Source: Spirochaetales bacterium (GTDB lineage: Bacteria; Spirochaetota; Spirochaetia; Sphaerochaetales; Sphaerochaetaceae). Taken from it: a stretch of DNA of 64,000 nucleotides. Under the pieces are notes generated by a model. That model searched no databases and had not been told where the DNA came from. It saw only the letters and a list, made by a program, of their open reading frames with translations. Below are positions 26,740 through 36,166 of this stretch, piece after piece; positions within the stretch are counted from its first letter, which is position 1, and each line of letters opens with the position of its first letter. Both the position numbers and the translations under genes were made by a program. The stretch covers positions 62,001-126,000 of the forward strand of contig JAQYHB010000045.1 of the NCBI GenBank assembly GCA_028722305.1, given 5' to 3'.

Positions 26740-27564
26740 ATGGTTACGTGTACATGGCTCGTTGAGAACGGTCAGTCGGAATTGCGTTCCACGCATATCG
26801 TGCATGGCTTGGCCTGTTTCATCCACAGTGAGGAAGAAGCCTTGCTCTTCGACTGCGGCCCTGACGCGACGATTCTGTACAATGCGCCGCTGATGGGAAT
26901 CGACCTTTGTTCAGTCAGGACCGTCGTGCTCAGCCACAGCCATTATGACCATGCCGGCGGCTTCCCATTCCTCGTCGAACGGGCACCAGTCCAGTTGCTC
27001 TACACGGGTCCTCATTTCTTTGAACCCAAATATGCGAAAAACGGCGAGGTGCTCACCTATCTTGGCTGTGGTTTCGATACAGCCTTCCTCCAAAAGAAAG
27101 ATATCCTTGTGGAGGAGGTTCCGCTTCGTAAGGAAATTGCCAAAGGACTCTGGGTAGTCGGAGGATTCCAGTCATCCCATCTCTACGAGCAGATTCCCTC
27201 CCGCTTTGTCAAACAAACGGGAAACGGTATTGTCCCCGACCGGTTCGAGGACGAGGTATGTCTGGTCGTCGACCACGAAGACTCGCTCAGCATGCTGGTA
27301 GGCTGTTCCCATGTCGGAGTGGCAAGCATGGTAGCCCGGGTCGAGCAACTTTTTGGCATTCCTGTGACCAAGCTGTATGGAGGCTTCCATCTTGGCGCCT
27401 CTGATGACAAGACAATCGCCTCCACCTTGGCCGAACTAGCCGCCTGCCAGGTGAAGACTCTCGGTATGTGCCATTGTTCAGGTTCCCATGCAGTCGACAT
27501 GGCCTGTAGCGGACAGCAATTTGCCATCAGCGTCGTCCATACCGGAGACACGGTGGTCCTATGA
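26740..27564 (+). CDS. MBL-fold metallo-hydrolase
   Basis: 274 residues. The metal-binding motif HSHYDHAGG and the later GCSHVG and MCHCSGSHA segments mark the metallo-beta-lactamase fold, in the branch annotated as 7,8-dihydropterin-6-yl-methyl-4-(beta-D-ribofuranosyl)aminobenzene-5'-phosphate synthase-like; that label is not a proven function. No signal peptide. Its stop overlaps the start of the CdaR-like regulator (ATGA), an unusual operon partner, so it may act on a sugar-acid lactone or ester; this is a guess. Confidence 0.8.
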   Translation: MVTCTWLVENGQSELRSTHIVHGLACFIHSEEEALLFDCGPDATILYNAPLMGIDLCSVRTVVLSHSHYDHAGGFPFLVERAPVQLLYTGPHFFEPKYAKNGEVLTYLGCGFDTAFLQKKDILVEEVPLRKEIAKGLWVVGGFQSSHLYEQIPSRFVKQTGNGIVPDRFEDEVCLVVDHEDSLSMLVGCSHVGVASMVARVEQLFGIPVTKLYGGFHLGASDDKTIASTLAELAACQVKTLGMCHCSGSHAVDMACSGQQFAISVVHTGDTVVL

Positions 27565-28658
27565 GAAGCGAACTCTCCCGCATCGCCCAAGACATCGTGG
27601 ATGCCACCAGCATCTTCGTCCGCACGCGCACGATCAACATCATGGATACCGAGGGCATCATCATAGCCTCTTCCGACCACAGCAGGATCGGAACCTGGCA
27701 TGCGGGAGCCGCCGAAGTCATCAAAACCGGGGAAACCGTCGAGATCAAACCGGAAGAAGTCTCCCGCTATGCAGGAGCCAAAGAGGGAATCAACTCACCG
27801 GTCGTCCAAGACGGGGCCATCGTCGGAGTAGTCGGCATCTACGGCGTCCCGGACGAGGTACGGGACACTGCAGCCCTGCTGTCCGTCTGTGTCGGCCTCT
27901 ATTTGAAACAGGCGGATCGGACCGAACGGAAAGGCAGGCGAAGGGAAAACCGGAGAAGTCTGTACGAATTGCTCCTTTCCGGCGGCGAGGCCTCCCGCAT
28001 CAATCAGCTCTGGTCAATGCTGGGTAAGGAGCTCCACTTCCCCTACACGCCTGTCTTGATTGTGATGGAAGATTTCTCCGACCGGGACGCCGACAGCTTC
28101 AGCCACCGTCTCATCGACCATCACCTGATGGACTCCAGGCTCGACCTTGCCATCGAATGTACCGACGGCTATCTGCTCCTGCAGCAGAAAGCTTCTTCTT
28201 TGTCCATTCAGCAAATCGTCAGCCTGCCAGGAGTATCCAAAGTCATCAAAGGCAGGCCGGTGGAATCGCACGGCACGGCAGAAGCCGCGATCAGAGAAAT
28301 CCAGATGCTCGCCTCCGCAAGCCCGGAGCGGACTGCGGACATGGAAAACCCTGACGACCTCTACCTGCTCAACTTCCTCCCTGACGGAGCTCCCGTCGTC
28401 ACCCAGGCAGCCCAGCGGTACGCCTCGCGGCTGGAGTCGATGGCGGGAACATGGGTTCCGGAGACAGTCCAAGCCTACCTGCAGGACGATGGCAACCAGC
28501 AGGCGCTGACGAAACACCTGGGAATCCATAAGAACACCAGTCTCTACCGGATGCACCGGATCTGGAAGGAGCTGGGACTGGAAGACGCTCGGATGGAGAG
28601 CCGGATGTTCTTCCTACGCTACGCCTGGTACCTGCATAACGCTCATGCTCCGGCATGA
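27561..28658 (+). CDS. CdaR-type sugar-diacid regulator
   Basis: 365 residues. An N-terminal putative sugar-diacid recognition domain (ELSRIAQDIVDAT; IIIASSDHSRIGTWHAGA; GINSPVVQDGAIVGVVGIYG) is joined to a PucR-type C-terminal helix-turn-helix (QALTKHLGIHKNTSLYRMHRIWKELG). CdaR proteins activate uptake and use of galactarate, glucarate or glycerate. It overlaps the metallo-hydrolase gene and lies 49 bases before the GntP-type permease gene, its probable target. Confidence 0.9.
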   Translation: MRSELSRIAQDIVDATSIFVRTRTINIMDTEGIIIASSDHSRIGTWHAGAAEVIKTGETVEIKPEEVSRYAGAKEGINSPVVQDGAIVGVVGIYGVPDEVRDTAALLSVCVGLYLKQADRTERKGRRRENRRSLYELLLSGGEASRINQLWSMLGKELHFPYTPVLIVMEDFSDRDADSFSHRLIDHHLMDSRLDLAIECTDGYLLLQQKASSLSIQQIVSLPGVSKVIKGRPVESHGTAEAAIREIQMLASASPERTADMENPDDLYLLNFLPDGAPVVTQAAQRYASRLESMAGTWVPETVQAYLQDDGNQQALTKHLGIHKNTSLYRMHRIWKELGLEDARMESRMFFLRYAWYLHNAHAPA

Positions 28659-28707
28659 GCAGAGATAGAGAAGAGATAGACAGTTAGAACAAAAAGGAGG
28701 TTCTTGT

Positions 28708-30051
28708 ATGTCTGGCTTGTACATGTTTACCGTCATCATCCTGGCGGTCGTGCTGATGATCGTCGCCATCAGCAAATGGAAGATCAACCCGTTCATCACG
28801 ATGATCATCATCGCGGTTCTGGTCGGTCTTGCCTGCGGAATGGACACGGAAACCGTCATCAACAAAGTGAAGGGCGGATTCGGAAGCATTCTCGCCTCCA
28901 TCGGTATCGTCATCCTCTGCGGCACCATCATCGGCACCATCCTTGAGAAGACCGGAGCGGCGCTGACCATGGCCAACACGATCCTCAAGGCGGTCGGCAA
29001 AAAGCGTGCCGTCCTGACCATGGCGATCACCGGCTACATCACCGGCATCCCGGTCTTCTGCGACAGCGGTTTCGTCATCCTCTCCCCCATCAGCCGCTCG
29101 CTGGCGGCCCAAAGCGGAACCTCGCTCGCCGTCATGGCGACCGCGCTTTCCGCCGGTTTGTACGCGACCCACTGCCTTGTCCCGCCCACTCCCGGCCCGA
29201 TCGCCATGGCAGGAACCTTGGGCGCCGACCTCGGCCTGACCATCGGCATCGGACTCATCATCTCCATCCCCGCCACCTTGGCCGGCCTATGGTATGCCAA
29301 GCACATATCCAGCAAGATCGATATCCCTGCCAACCCCGAATACACCGTGGAGGAACTGACGGAGAAATACGGGAAGCTCCCGGGAGCGCTGCACTCGTTC
29401 AGCCCTATCCTGCTTCCCATCATCCTGATCGCGTTGAAGTCGGTCAGCGACTTTCCTTCCCACCCGCTCGGGGACGGCGGCCTGCATGCGTTCTGCTCGT
29501 TCATCGGAAACCCCGTCATCGCCCTGATGCTGGGTGTCGGGCTGGCCGTCACGCTGGTGCCCGCCACCAGCAAGGGACAGGTTCCCGACTGGGTGGGCGA
29601 GGGGATCCTGAACTCCGCCTCGATTCTCGCCATCACCGGTGCCGGCGGCTCTTTCGGGGAAATCCTGAAGTCGCTGCCAATCGCCGATGTGCTCCAGAAC
29701 TCGCTGCTCTCGCTGAACATCGGCGTCCTGATTCCCTTCATCATCGCCGCATTGTTGAAGACCGCCATGGGCGCCTCCACGGTCGCCATGATCGTGACCA
29801 GCGCCATGGTCGCCCCGATGTTGGAGGCGATGGGCATGACCAGTCCAATCGCCAGAGTGCTTGTCATCATGGCCATCGGCGCCGGTTCCATGACCGTCAG
29901 CCACGCCAACGACTCGTACTTCTGGGTCGTCTCCCAGTTCTCCGACATGAAGACCGAGCAAGCGTACAAATGCCAGACCGGCGTGACCGGAGTGATGGGA
30001 GTCGTCACCATCCTCGTCGTGTTCATCCTCTCCCTGTTCATCAGAGGGTAA
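28708..30051 (+). CDS. GntP family gluconate/glycerate permease
   Basis: 447 residues, about 12-14 membrane helices. FGSILASIGIVILCGTIIG, GYITGIPVFCDSGFVIL, ATHCLVPPTPGPIAMAG and GAGSMTVSHANDSYFWVVSQF are conserved GntP family blocks. It imports a sugar acid by proton symport. AAAGGAGG precedes the ATG. With CdaR upstream, glycerate or a related acid is the best guess; no glycerate kinase follows in this window. Confidence 0.94.
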   Translation: MSGLYMFTVIILAVVLMIVAISKWKINPFITMIIIAVLVGLACGMDTETVINKVKGGFGSILASIGIVILCGTIIGTILEKTGAALTMANTILKAVGKKRAVLTMAITGYITGIPVFCDSGFVILSPISRSLAAQSGTSLAVMATALSAGLYATHCLVPPTPGPIAMAGTLGADLGLTIGIGLIISIPATLAGLWYAKHISSKIDIPANPEYTVEELTEKYGKLPGALHSFSPILLPIILIALKSVSDFPSHPLGDGGLHAFCSFIGNPVIALMLGVGLAVTLVPATSKGQVPDWVGEGILNSASILAITGAGGSFGEILKSLPIADVLQNSLLSLNIGVLIPFIIAALLKTAMGASTVAMIVTSAMVAPMLEAMGMTSPIARVLVIMAIGAGSMTVSHANDSYFWVVSQFSDMKTEQAYKCQTGVTGVMGVVTILVVFILSLFIRG

Positions 30052-30112
30052 CCAACCACCCAAGAGAGGGCACACATCGCACGCTCTGCCTGACGGCGGA
30101 GCATGCTTCGCA

Positions 30113-31468
30113 TCACTGGATTTGCTTGAGGATTTTCGGGAATCGATAGGCGAAAATCAGCGAGCAAAGGATGGCGCATAGTCCATCCGCTATCGCCTCC
30201 CCCATGAAGACACCTTTCAGCCCCAGCAACCGGGAAAGCGCGATTACCAATGGAATCAGCAGAATCACCTTCCGCAACAAGGCGATAAAGAGGGAAATTC
30301 CAGCCTGGCCAAGTGCCACGAAGGTCTGCTGGCAGGCTCTCTGCAAACCGAAAATCAGAAAACCGGAAAGGAAGAGCGGCATCCACTTCCCCACGGTGTC
30401 GATCAGCTCTGGATCGCTGGTGAAAATCCGGGCGACGGATTTCGGAGCGAGCATCATCAATCCGGTCATGATGAAGGTGAAGGAGAACATGACGCGCAGC
30501 ACCACCCAAAAGGCCTCCCGGACCCTGCCGGCGTCCCTATGTCCGTAGTTGTAGCTGATCACAGGGTTGGCTCCTTGTGAGAATCCGACCGAAGGAGTCG
30601 AAGTGAACAGCATGGCACTCTGCATGATCGCCAAGGCGCCGACATAGACATCCCCGTAGCGTACCAGTTCCCGGTTGAGGACGAACCCCACCAGGCTCTC
30701 GGTGCTGGCCATGGCGAACGGGGAAATCCCCAAGGAAAAGATCCGCCAGACCAAGGTGCCTTCAAACCGTATCCGCCTCGGAAGCAGCCGCAGGCCCGCG
30801 TTCGGGCTGACCAGCAGAGCAAGGATCAGAACCGCGCTGGCTGCCTGGCTTGCCACGGAGGCGATCGCGGCCCCCTGTACGCCCAATCCGAAACCAAACA
30901 TGAACAAAGGGTCGAGAAGGATGTTCAGGATAGCGCCAAGAACAATGGAAAGCATGGCTGCCTTGGGTTTGCCCTGCACGTTGAGAAACGGGTTGAGGGC
31001 TACCGTCACCATGACAAACGGAGTGCCAAGCAGATACCAGGAAAAATAGGCGCTCGCATAGGGGAGCGTCTCCACCGACGCTCCGCAGAGACGGAGCAAA
31101 GGCAGCAGGTTCGCGCCGATGCCAACGATCAGCGCTATCGAAAAGAACGCCAGCATCGCGCAACCGGTACCCAGAATCCTCTCCGCCTTCTCCTTTTCGC
31201 CGGAACCCAAAGCGATCGAGGCGAGGGGCGCTCCTCCACCGCCGACAATCATCGGGAACGAGGAGACCAAGGTAATCAACGTCGAGCAGATGCCGACTCC
31301 CGCGAGGGCTCGGGAGCCGATTCCAGGAATATGGCCGATATACATCCGGTCGACGATGCTGTACAACAAGTTGACCAGTTGGGCCACCACAGCGGGAAGC
31401 GCCATCCCAAGAATCAATGGCAGGATGGGTTCGGTAGAAAAACGGGTATCCAGGGAATCTTGAGCCAT
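30113..31468 (-). CDS. MATE family multidrug/cation antiporter
   Basis: 451 residues with the twelve-helix MATE pattern (ILPLILGMALPAVVAQLVNLLYSIVDRMYIGHIPG; a repeated half begins near SLGISPFAMASTESLVGFVLN). It exports cationic compounds using an ion gradient; the substrate is unknown. The ATG at 31468 lies exactly six bases after a consensus TATAAT with no Shine-Dalgarno sequence, so a leaderless message is likely. Convergent with the GntP gene, 61 bases between stops. Confidence 0.92.
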   Translation of the reverse strand: MAQDSLDTRFSTEPILPLILGMALPAVVAQLVNLLYSIVDRMYIGHIPGIGSRALAGVGICSTLITLVSSFPMIVGGGGAPLASIALGSGEKEKAERILGTGCAMLAFFSIALIVGIGANLLPLLRLCGASVETLPYASAYFSWYLLGTPFVMVTVALNPFLNVQGKPKAAMLSIVLGAILNILLDPLFMFGFGLGVQGAAIASVASQAASAVLILALLVSPNAGLRLLPRRIRFEGTLVWRIFSLGISPFAMASTESLVGFVLNRELVRYGDVYVGALAIMQSAMLFTSTPSVGFSQGANPVISYNYGHRDAGRVREAFWVVLRVMFSFTFIMTGLMMLAPKSVARIFTSDPELIDTVGKWMPLFLSGFLIFGLQRACQQTFVALGQAGISLFIALLRKVILLIPLVIALSRLLGLKGVFMGEAIADGLCAILCSLIFAYRFPKILKQIQ

Positions 31469-31474
31469 GGCATG

Positions 31475-31480
31475 ATTATA
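31475..31480 (-). promoter_or_regulatory. Consensus -10 box six bases before the MATE start
   Basis: Minus-strand TATAAT, then CATGCC, then the ATG. GAGACA lies 18 bases upstream as a fair -35 box. The spacing puts the transcription start at or next to the start codon. Confidence 0.6.
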
Positions 31481-31511
31481 GGGACAAGCGGATTTCTTTG
31501 TCTCCTCACGA

Positions 31512-31541
31512 TTGGAGAAAAGCGATATAGTTAGGTATAGG
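31512..31541 (+). promoter_or_regulatory. Candidate promoter of the unknown gene at 31549
   Basis: TTGGAG (31512-31517), 18-base spacer, TATAGG (31536-31541), then seven bases to the ATG. An AGGTGAAGCC sequence could also serve as a weak ribosome site from an upstream start. It is back to back with the MATE promoter. Confidence 0.45.
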
Positions 31542-31548
31542 TGAAGCC

Positions 31549-32103
31549 ATGAGGAAATTGCTGTCAAACAAACAATCCGCCGCCATCAACCTGTTCGATG
31601 CCTTCCAGGAAGCGCTTGGGGACCTGCACGAGCGGGACTCCTATCTTTTCTCCAAATCCAAAACCAAGGGTGCTATCTGCCACAAGCTGGCCATGTACAT
31701 GGAACAGCACTTGCAGGCCAAGCAGCTCTCCTACGATGGATACTCCTTCGACGTGCTGCTGGACCACACCGACATCCTGCTTCACGACCGGGCGGGGAAA
31801 GTGCTTGTCTCCATCATGGTCTTCCATGACTACATTCCCAAGAACGAAATCGAGCTGTTGAAGCGGAAAATGGTCGAAGGAGCGGTACTGACATTGGCCG
31901 TCGCCCTTCTCTCCGGGAAGGACTATCTGCTGATCTACCGTGTCGGCAGGGAGACGATCGACTACTACCACTACAACTTGGCGGAAAACCTCTCCAGCCT
32001 GAAGATGTCAAAGAACCGCATGGAGCGCTATGACAAGGAGCAGCTATCCCTGCTCAAGACTCCGAGGAAACGGCGGATACAGAAAACTCCCTCCACCACC
32101 TAA
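31549..32103 (+). CDS. Protein of unknown function, 184 residues
   Basis: No family recognised. It is soluble, with a charged N-terminus, a central alpha/beta stretch (YDGYSFDVLLDHTDILLHDRAGKVLVSI, split here only by reading) and a helical ILLKRKMVEG-like region followed by a beta strand YLLIYRVG, and ends in a Lys/Arg/Thr-rich tail (KTPRKRRIQKTPSTT). The central D-x-L-x-H-x-D-I-L pattern loosely recalls restriction-like folds, but this is not demonstrable by eye. It is divergent from the MATE gene and followed by a terminator-like hairpin, so it is probably monocistronic. Confidence 0.65.
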   Translation: MRKLLSNKQSAAINLFDAFQEALGDLHERDSYLFSKSKTKGAICHKLAMYMEQHLQAKQLSYDGYSFDVLLDHTDILLHDRAGKVLVSIMVFHDYIPKNEIELLKRKMVEGAVLTLAVALLSGKDYLLIYRVGRETIDYYHYNLAENLSSLKMSKNRMERYDKEQLSLLKTPRKRRIQKTPSTT

Positions 32104-32171
32104 CCTACTATCTTTCATTACTTGAGACGGTCTACCGGGCCGAGGAGGAGATGGTTGTGTCTCCACGGGAT

Positions 32172-32201
32172 GGCACTTTTTCGGGGTGCCTTGTTTTTTT
32201 C
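32172..32201 (+). terminator. Probable terminator of the unknown gene at 31549
   Basis: GGCAC / GTGCC five-pair stem, possibly extended by T-G pairs, followed by TTGTTTTTTT. It lies 68 bases past the stop. Confidence 0.55.
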
Positions 32202-32250
32202 TTGCATTTTTCGCTGAATAGGCTGATTCTTTTCCTGATTTATACATACA

Positions 32251-32335
32251 ATACAGTTTTCTGTATAAAAATAAATTTTTTATACCAATAATTTCGTTTT
32301 TTCGATTGACACACTCTATTTGTTTTCTCTATATT
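32251..32335 (+). promoter_or_regulatory. cstA-type gene control region
   Basis: A perfect hairpin/palindrome ATACAG-TTTT-CTGTAT (32251-32266) precedes a near-consensus promoter: TTGACA (32306-32311), 18-base spacer, TATATT (32330-32335). The region is strongly A+T-rich. The palindrome may be an operator; the leader of about 80 bases before the ATG holds no recognised riboswitch. Confidence 0.6.
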
Positions 32336-32420
32336 TGCTCCCAATACGCTACAGGTAGTTGTTTTGATGGGGAAAGAAAAACAGGCCTGGGCAGATTGTT
32401 CCGCATACAGGAGGCAAGTT

Positions 32421-34100
32421 ATGAACGGAATGGCAATCATGATCGTTGCTATCGTCGCAGTAATCGCCGGGTATGCGTTCTATGGCAAGTTCTTGGAGAA
32501 AACCTGGGGTATCGACGACAAACGTCCTACTCCCGCTGTCGCTCTCAAGGACGGACAGGATTACATGCCGACAAAACGGCAGGTCGTCTTCGGCCACCAG
32601 TTCGCATCAATCGCCGGTGCCGGTCCGATCAATGGACCGATTCAAGCCGCGGTATTCGGTTGGGTACCGGTACTGCTATGGTGTCTGATTGGCGGCATTT
32701 TCATTGGAGCCGTCCAAGACTATAGCGCAATGTACGCTTCGGTGCACAACAAGGGCAAATCGATTGGTTTCATCATTGAGAAGTACGTCGGCAAGACCGG
32801 CAAGAGACTCTTCCTGCTGTTCTGCTACCTCTTTTCCATCCTCGTCGTCGCGGCATTCGCCGACATCTGCGCCAAGAGCTTCGGCACTTCGGCTGGTTTC
32901 ACCGCCGCAGTCAACCATTCCAACGGGCAGGTGGCGACCACCTCGGTGCTCTTCATCGCCGCGGCAGTCTTCCTTGGGCTGCTGTTCAAGAAACTGCCGA
33001 ACCTGAGTACCGCGAAGAACACGGTCATCTCCCTGGTGCTGCTCGTCGCGTGTATCGCACTGGGCTATGTCATGCCGATGAACGTCAGTGTCGAGAACTG
33101 GAGGAACCTGGTCTTCTTCTACATCCTGATCGCCAGCGTCGCCCCGGTCTGGATCCTGCTCCAGCCCCGCGACTACCTGAACAGCTATCTGTTGGTCATC
33201 ATGATTCTGGCCGCGGTGCTCGGCATCCTCGTCGCCCGCCCGGTGATGAACCTGCCGGCCTTCACCGGCTTCACCGCTTCAACCGGCAGCCTGTTCCCGA
33301 TCCTCTTCGTGACGGTCGCCTGTGGCGCTGTCAGCGGATTCCATTCGCTGGTCTCCTCCGAGACGGCCAGCAAGCAGGTCGCCAAAGAAAGCGACATGCT
33401 CCCGGTTTCCTACGGCGCCATGTTGCTCGAGGTGGTGCTTGGTGTCATCAGCCTTGTCGCTGCCGGCTCCGTCGCCTCTGCGAGCGGCGCTCTTCCCAAG
33501 GGGACCCCGCAGGTCATCTTCGCCGGTGCTGTCGCGGGTTTCCTGCAGAAGATCGGCCTGCCGAACGACCTTTCCTTCGAACTGATCTCGCTGGCCGTCA
33601 GTGCCTTCGCCCTGACCAGCCTCGACTCGGTCGCCCGTGTCGGCCGCCTTTCCTGGCAGGAGCTCTTCACTGACAGCGACCATCCGGAGAAAGGACCGGT
33701 CGCGACCGTCCTGAGCAACAAATGGGTTGCCACCATCCTTGTCCTGATTCCGGGCTATATGCTCTCGCTGGGCGGGTATGGTTCCATTTGGGCCTTGTTC
33801 GGCTCTTCCAACCAGCTTTTGTCCGTACTTGCGCTTAGTGCGGCCGCGGTGTTCCTTCGCCGTAGCGGACGGAAGTACAAGATGATGGTGCTGCCGATGT
33901 TCTTCATGCTGGCGGTCACCCTGACTGCGCTGGTGCAGACGATGGTCAAGAACTTCCGCACGATTGCGGCCAAAGGCCCGTCCCTTGCCCCGGTCATGCA
34001 GAACACGCTGGCCATTCTCTTGATTGGCTTGGCAATCGTCGTAGCCGTCTCCTGCTTCAAGAAGATCTTCTCCAAGCAGGCAGAACCTATTGTAGGATAA
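32421..34100 (+). CDS. CstA family carbon-starvation/peptide or pyruvate transporter
   Basis: 559 residues, many membrane helices. The CstA signature is strong: FEKTWGIDD-like start region (YGKFLEKTWGIDDKRPTPA), VVFGHQFASIAGAGPINGPI, FIGAVQDYSAMYASVHNKGKSIG and FHSLVSSETASKQVAKESD. It is shorter than E. coli CstA, as in the short clade. Family members import peptides or pyruvate when carbon is scarce. The ATG at 32421 follows AGGAGG; a longer frame lacks conservation. A terminator follows. Confidence 0.92.
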   Translation: MNGMAIMIVAIVAVIAGYAFYGKFLEKTWGIDDKRPTPAVALKDGQDYMPTKRQVVFGHQFASIAGAGPINGPIQAAVFGWVPVLLWCLIGGIFIGAVQDYSAMYASVHNKGKSIGFIIEKYVGKTGKRLFLLFCYLFSILVVAAFADICAKSFGTSAGFTAAVNHSNGQVATTSVLFIAAAVFLGLLFKKLPNLSTAKNTVISLVLLVACIALGYVMPMNVSVENWRNLVFFYILIASVAPVWILLQPRDYLNSYLLVIMILAAVLGILVARPVMNLPAFTGFTASTGSLFPILFVTVACGAVSGFHSLVSSETASKQVAKESDMLPVSYGAMLLEVVLGVISLVAAGSVASASGALPKGTPQVIFAGAVAGFLQKIGLPNDLSFELISLAVSAFALTSLDSVARVGRLSWQELFTDSDHPEKGPVATVLSNKWVATILVLIPGYMLSLGGYGSIWALFGSSNQLLSVLALSAAAVFLRRSGRKYKMMVLPMFFMLAVTLTALVQTMVKNFRTIAAKGPSLAPVMQNTLAILLIGLAIVVAVSCFKKIFSKQAEPIVG

Positions 34101-34106
34101 TTTCCC

Positions 34107-34140
34107 AGCACCAGCCGGTTTCCCCACGGCTGGTGCTTTC
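34107..34140 (+). terminator. Rho-independent terminator of the cstA-type gene
   Basis: Eleven-pair stem AGCACCAGCCG / CGGCTGGTGCT with a nine-base loop, then TTCT, starting 6 bases after the stop. Confidence 0.85.
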
Positions 34141-34183
34141 TCCCTTCTAGACTTTTTCCTTATAAGAGATTAGTTTCCAAAGC

Positions 34184-35572
34184 ATGACGAAGGACCTTAC
34201 CCAAGGCAGCCCGACGCGGCTGATCCTCGCATTCATGTTTCCCGTGCTGGTGGGCTACCTGTTCCAACAGTTCTATACCGTGACCGACACGATCATTGTC
34301 GCCAAATGCCTCGGGGTCCAAGCCTTGGCGGCGGTAGGGGCGACCGGGTCGGTCAACTTCCTGATCATCGGTTTCTGCATGGGACTGACCAGCGGCTTCT
34401 CCATTCCAGTCAGCCAACGATTTGGCGCAAAGGACGAGTCGGGACTGCGCCAATACCTCTACAACATCATCCCCCTCTGCCTGCTCTTCGCCGCGGTCTT
34501 CACCACGCTGACCGCCATCTTCTGCCAGCAGATCTTCCAGGCCATGCTGACGCCAGGGGACATCATCGACGGGGCGGTTGCCTACATGCGCATACTCTTC
34601 TTGGGCATCCCTTTCACCATCCTCTACAACATGGTCTCCGCCATTCTCCGTGCCCTCGGCGACAGCAAGACGCCGGTCTATTTTCTCCTGCTTTCCTCGG
34701 TGCTGAACATCTTCCTTGACCTTTTCCTCATCCTGGTAATCCCCATGGGAGTCGCCGGTGCCTCGTTGGCGACGGTGATCAGCCAGGCTGTCGCCGGCAT
34801 CATTAGCCTTTTCTATATGATTGGCCACTTCCCGATCCTTCGCATGCGGCCATCGGAACGAAAAGTGCAGATGTCCAAGTGGAGCGTGCTGCTGTACAAC
34901 GGGGTTCCGATGGGGTTGCAGTACTCGATTACCGCCATTGGAAGCGTCATCCTGCAGACCTCGGTCAACACGCTGGGCTCTGCGGCGGTCGCCAGTGTCA
35001 CCGCCGGCAACCGTATCGGCATGTTCTTCTGCTGCCCGTACGACGCCATGGGAACCACGATGGCCACCTACGGAGGGCAGAATACCGGAGCGGGAGACAT
35101 TCCCCGTCTCAGGAAAGGTCTTCTTTCCTGCTGCTTCATCGGTCTTTGCTACTCGGTGGTCGCTTTCGTGGTGCTTTTCCTCTTCGGTGGCAAGCTCAGC
35201 ACGCTCTTCGTCGACCCCAGCCAGGAGGAACTGATCCGCAACGCGCACTTGTTCCTGACCATCCAGAGTTCCTTCTATTTCCCGCTCGCCCTGGTCAACA
35301 TCATCAGATTCATGATCCAGGGCATGGGCTTCGGGGTCTTCGCCATTCTCTCCGGAGTCTTCGAGATGGTGGCAAGGGCCTTTGACGGTATCGTCCTGGT
35401 CCCCCTCTGGGGCTATGTGGCTGCATGCTTCGCCAGCCCGTTCGCCTGGATCTTGGCCGACTGCTTCCTGGTTCCCGCCGTCCTGCATTGTTTCCGCAGG
35501 CTTCAGAAGATGCTGGAAACGCACGCGGCGGGAACAGGAACGGAACCGCCTACGCTTTCACCGAAACCCTGA
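34184..35572 (+). CDS. MATE family efflux transporter
   Basis: 462 residues. GSPTRLILAFMFPVLVGYLFQQFYTVTDTIIVAK (in parts) and the repeated half near WSVLLYNGVPMGLQYSITAIG show the MATE fold; it differs clearly from the 30113-31468 protein. No Shine-Dalgarno sequence is seen; a weak TAGTTT lies seven bases before the ATG with TAGACT 17 further up. Its 3' end overlaps the convergent nitroreductase gene by 23 bases. Confidence 0.93.
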   Translation: MTKDLTQGSPTRLILAFMFPVLVGYLFQQFYTVTDTIIVAKCLGVQALAAVGATGSVNFLIIGFCMGLTSGFSIPVSQRFGAKDESGLRQYLYNIIPLCLLFAAVFTTLTAIFCQQIFQAMLTPGDIIDGAVAYMRILFLGIPFTILYNMVSAILRALGDSKTPVYFLLLSSVLNIFLDLFLILVIPMGVAGASLATVISQAVAGIISLFYMIGHFPILRMRPSERKVQMSKWSVLLYNGVPMGLQYSITAIGSVILQTSVNTLGSAAVASVTAGNRIGMFFCCPYDAMGTTMATYGGQNTGAGDIPRLRKGLLSCCFIGLCYSVVAFVVLFLFGGKLSTLFVDPSQEELIRNAHLFLTIQSSFYFPLALVNIIRFMIQGMGFGVFAILSGVFEMVARAFDGIVLVPLWGYVAACFASPFAWILADCFLVPAVLHCFRRLQKMLETHAAGTGTEPPTLSPKP

Positions 35573-36122
35573 GAGAAATATCCTCGGATGGCTTCGGGCC
35601 GGGAAGAGCGACGATGCCGCCAAACGGCATCTGGGCGACCAGCTGGTAGGTTTCCGGCACCTTGAAGAGCTCCCGCACCTTCTGGTCGATGACGGGGTTA
35701 TAGTGCTGCAGGTTGGCGCCGATGTCCATGTCGCGCAACGCCGACCAGATGGAGAACTGGAGCATGCCGTTCGCCTGCTGGGCCCAGACGGGAAAGTTGG
35801 CGGCATAGAGGGGAAATTGTTTCTGCATTCCCTCCACCACCGCCATGTCGATGAAATAAAGGATGGTGCCCGCTCCTTTCTTGAACCCGTCGATCTTTTC
35901 TCGGGGAACCTTGCCCCCGAACACTTCGTAGATGGCATCCCAAAGCATGTCCTGCTGTGCTCCGAGGACAACCACCACCCGGGCGCTTTTCATGTTGAAG
36001 GCGTCCGGCACAAGCGCCGTAACCTTCTCCACCGTGGCGACGACCTGCTGCGGGGGAACAGGAAGTTGTTTGTCGATCTGATAGACGCTTCTGCGTTTCT
36101 CAAGGGAATCAATGATGCTCAT
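35550..36122 (-). CDS. Nitroreductase family protein
   Basis: 190 residues. MSIIDSLEKRRSVYQIDKQL is the FMN-binding start of the family; later NGMLQFSIWSALRDMDIGANLQHYNP and MPFGGIVALPGPKP fit the small oxygen-insensitive nitroreductases. It reduces quinones or nitro compounds with NAD(P)H in the cytosol. GGAG precedes the ATG at 36122; the long frame upstream is non-conserved. It lies 44 bases after the DUF6062 stop and may be co-transcribed with it. Confidence 0.88.
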   Translation of the reverse strand: MSIIDSLEKRRSVYQIDKQLPVPPQQVVATVEKVTALVPDAFNMKSARVVVVLGAQQDMLWDAIYEVFGGKVPREKIDGFKKGAGTILYFIDMAVVEGMQKQFPLYAANFPVWAQQANGMLQFSIWSALRDMDIGANLQHYNPVIDQKVRELFKVPETYQLVAQMPFGGIVALPGPKPSEDISLRVSVKA

Positions 36123-36166
36123 ATGTTGCTCCTTCCCGCCCATGGTCGGGCAACATCGCGGGCAAG

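Noticed and set aside
29034-30509. 491-codon minus-strand frame
   Set aside because: Antisense of the GntP permease gene and out of frame with the MATE gene.
34160-35524. 454-codon minus-strand frame
   Set aside because: Antisense of the second MATE gene; highly charged His/Glu/Arg-rich sequence with no fold signature.
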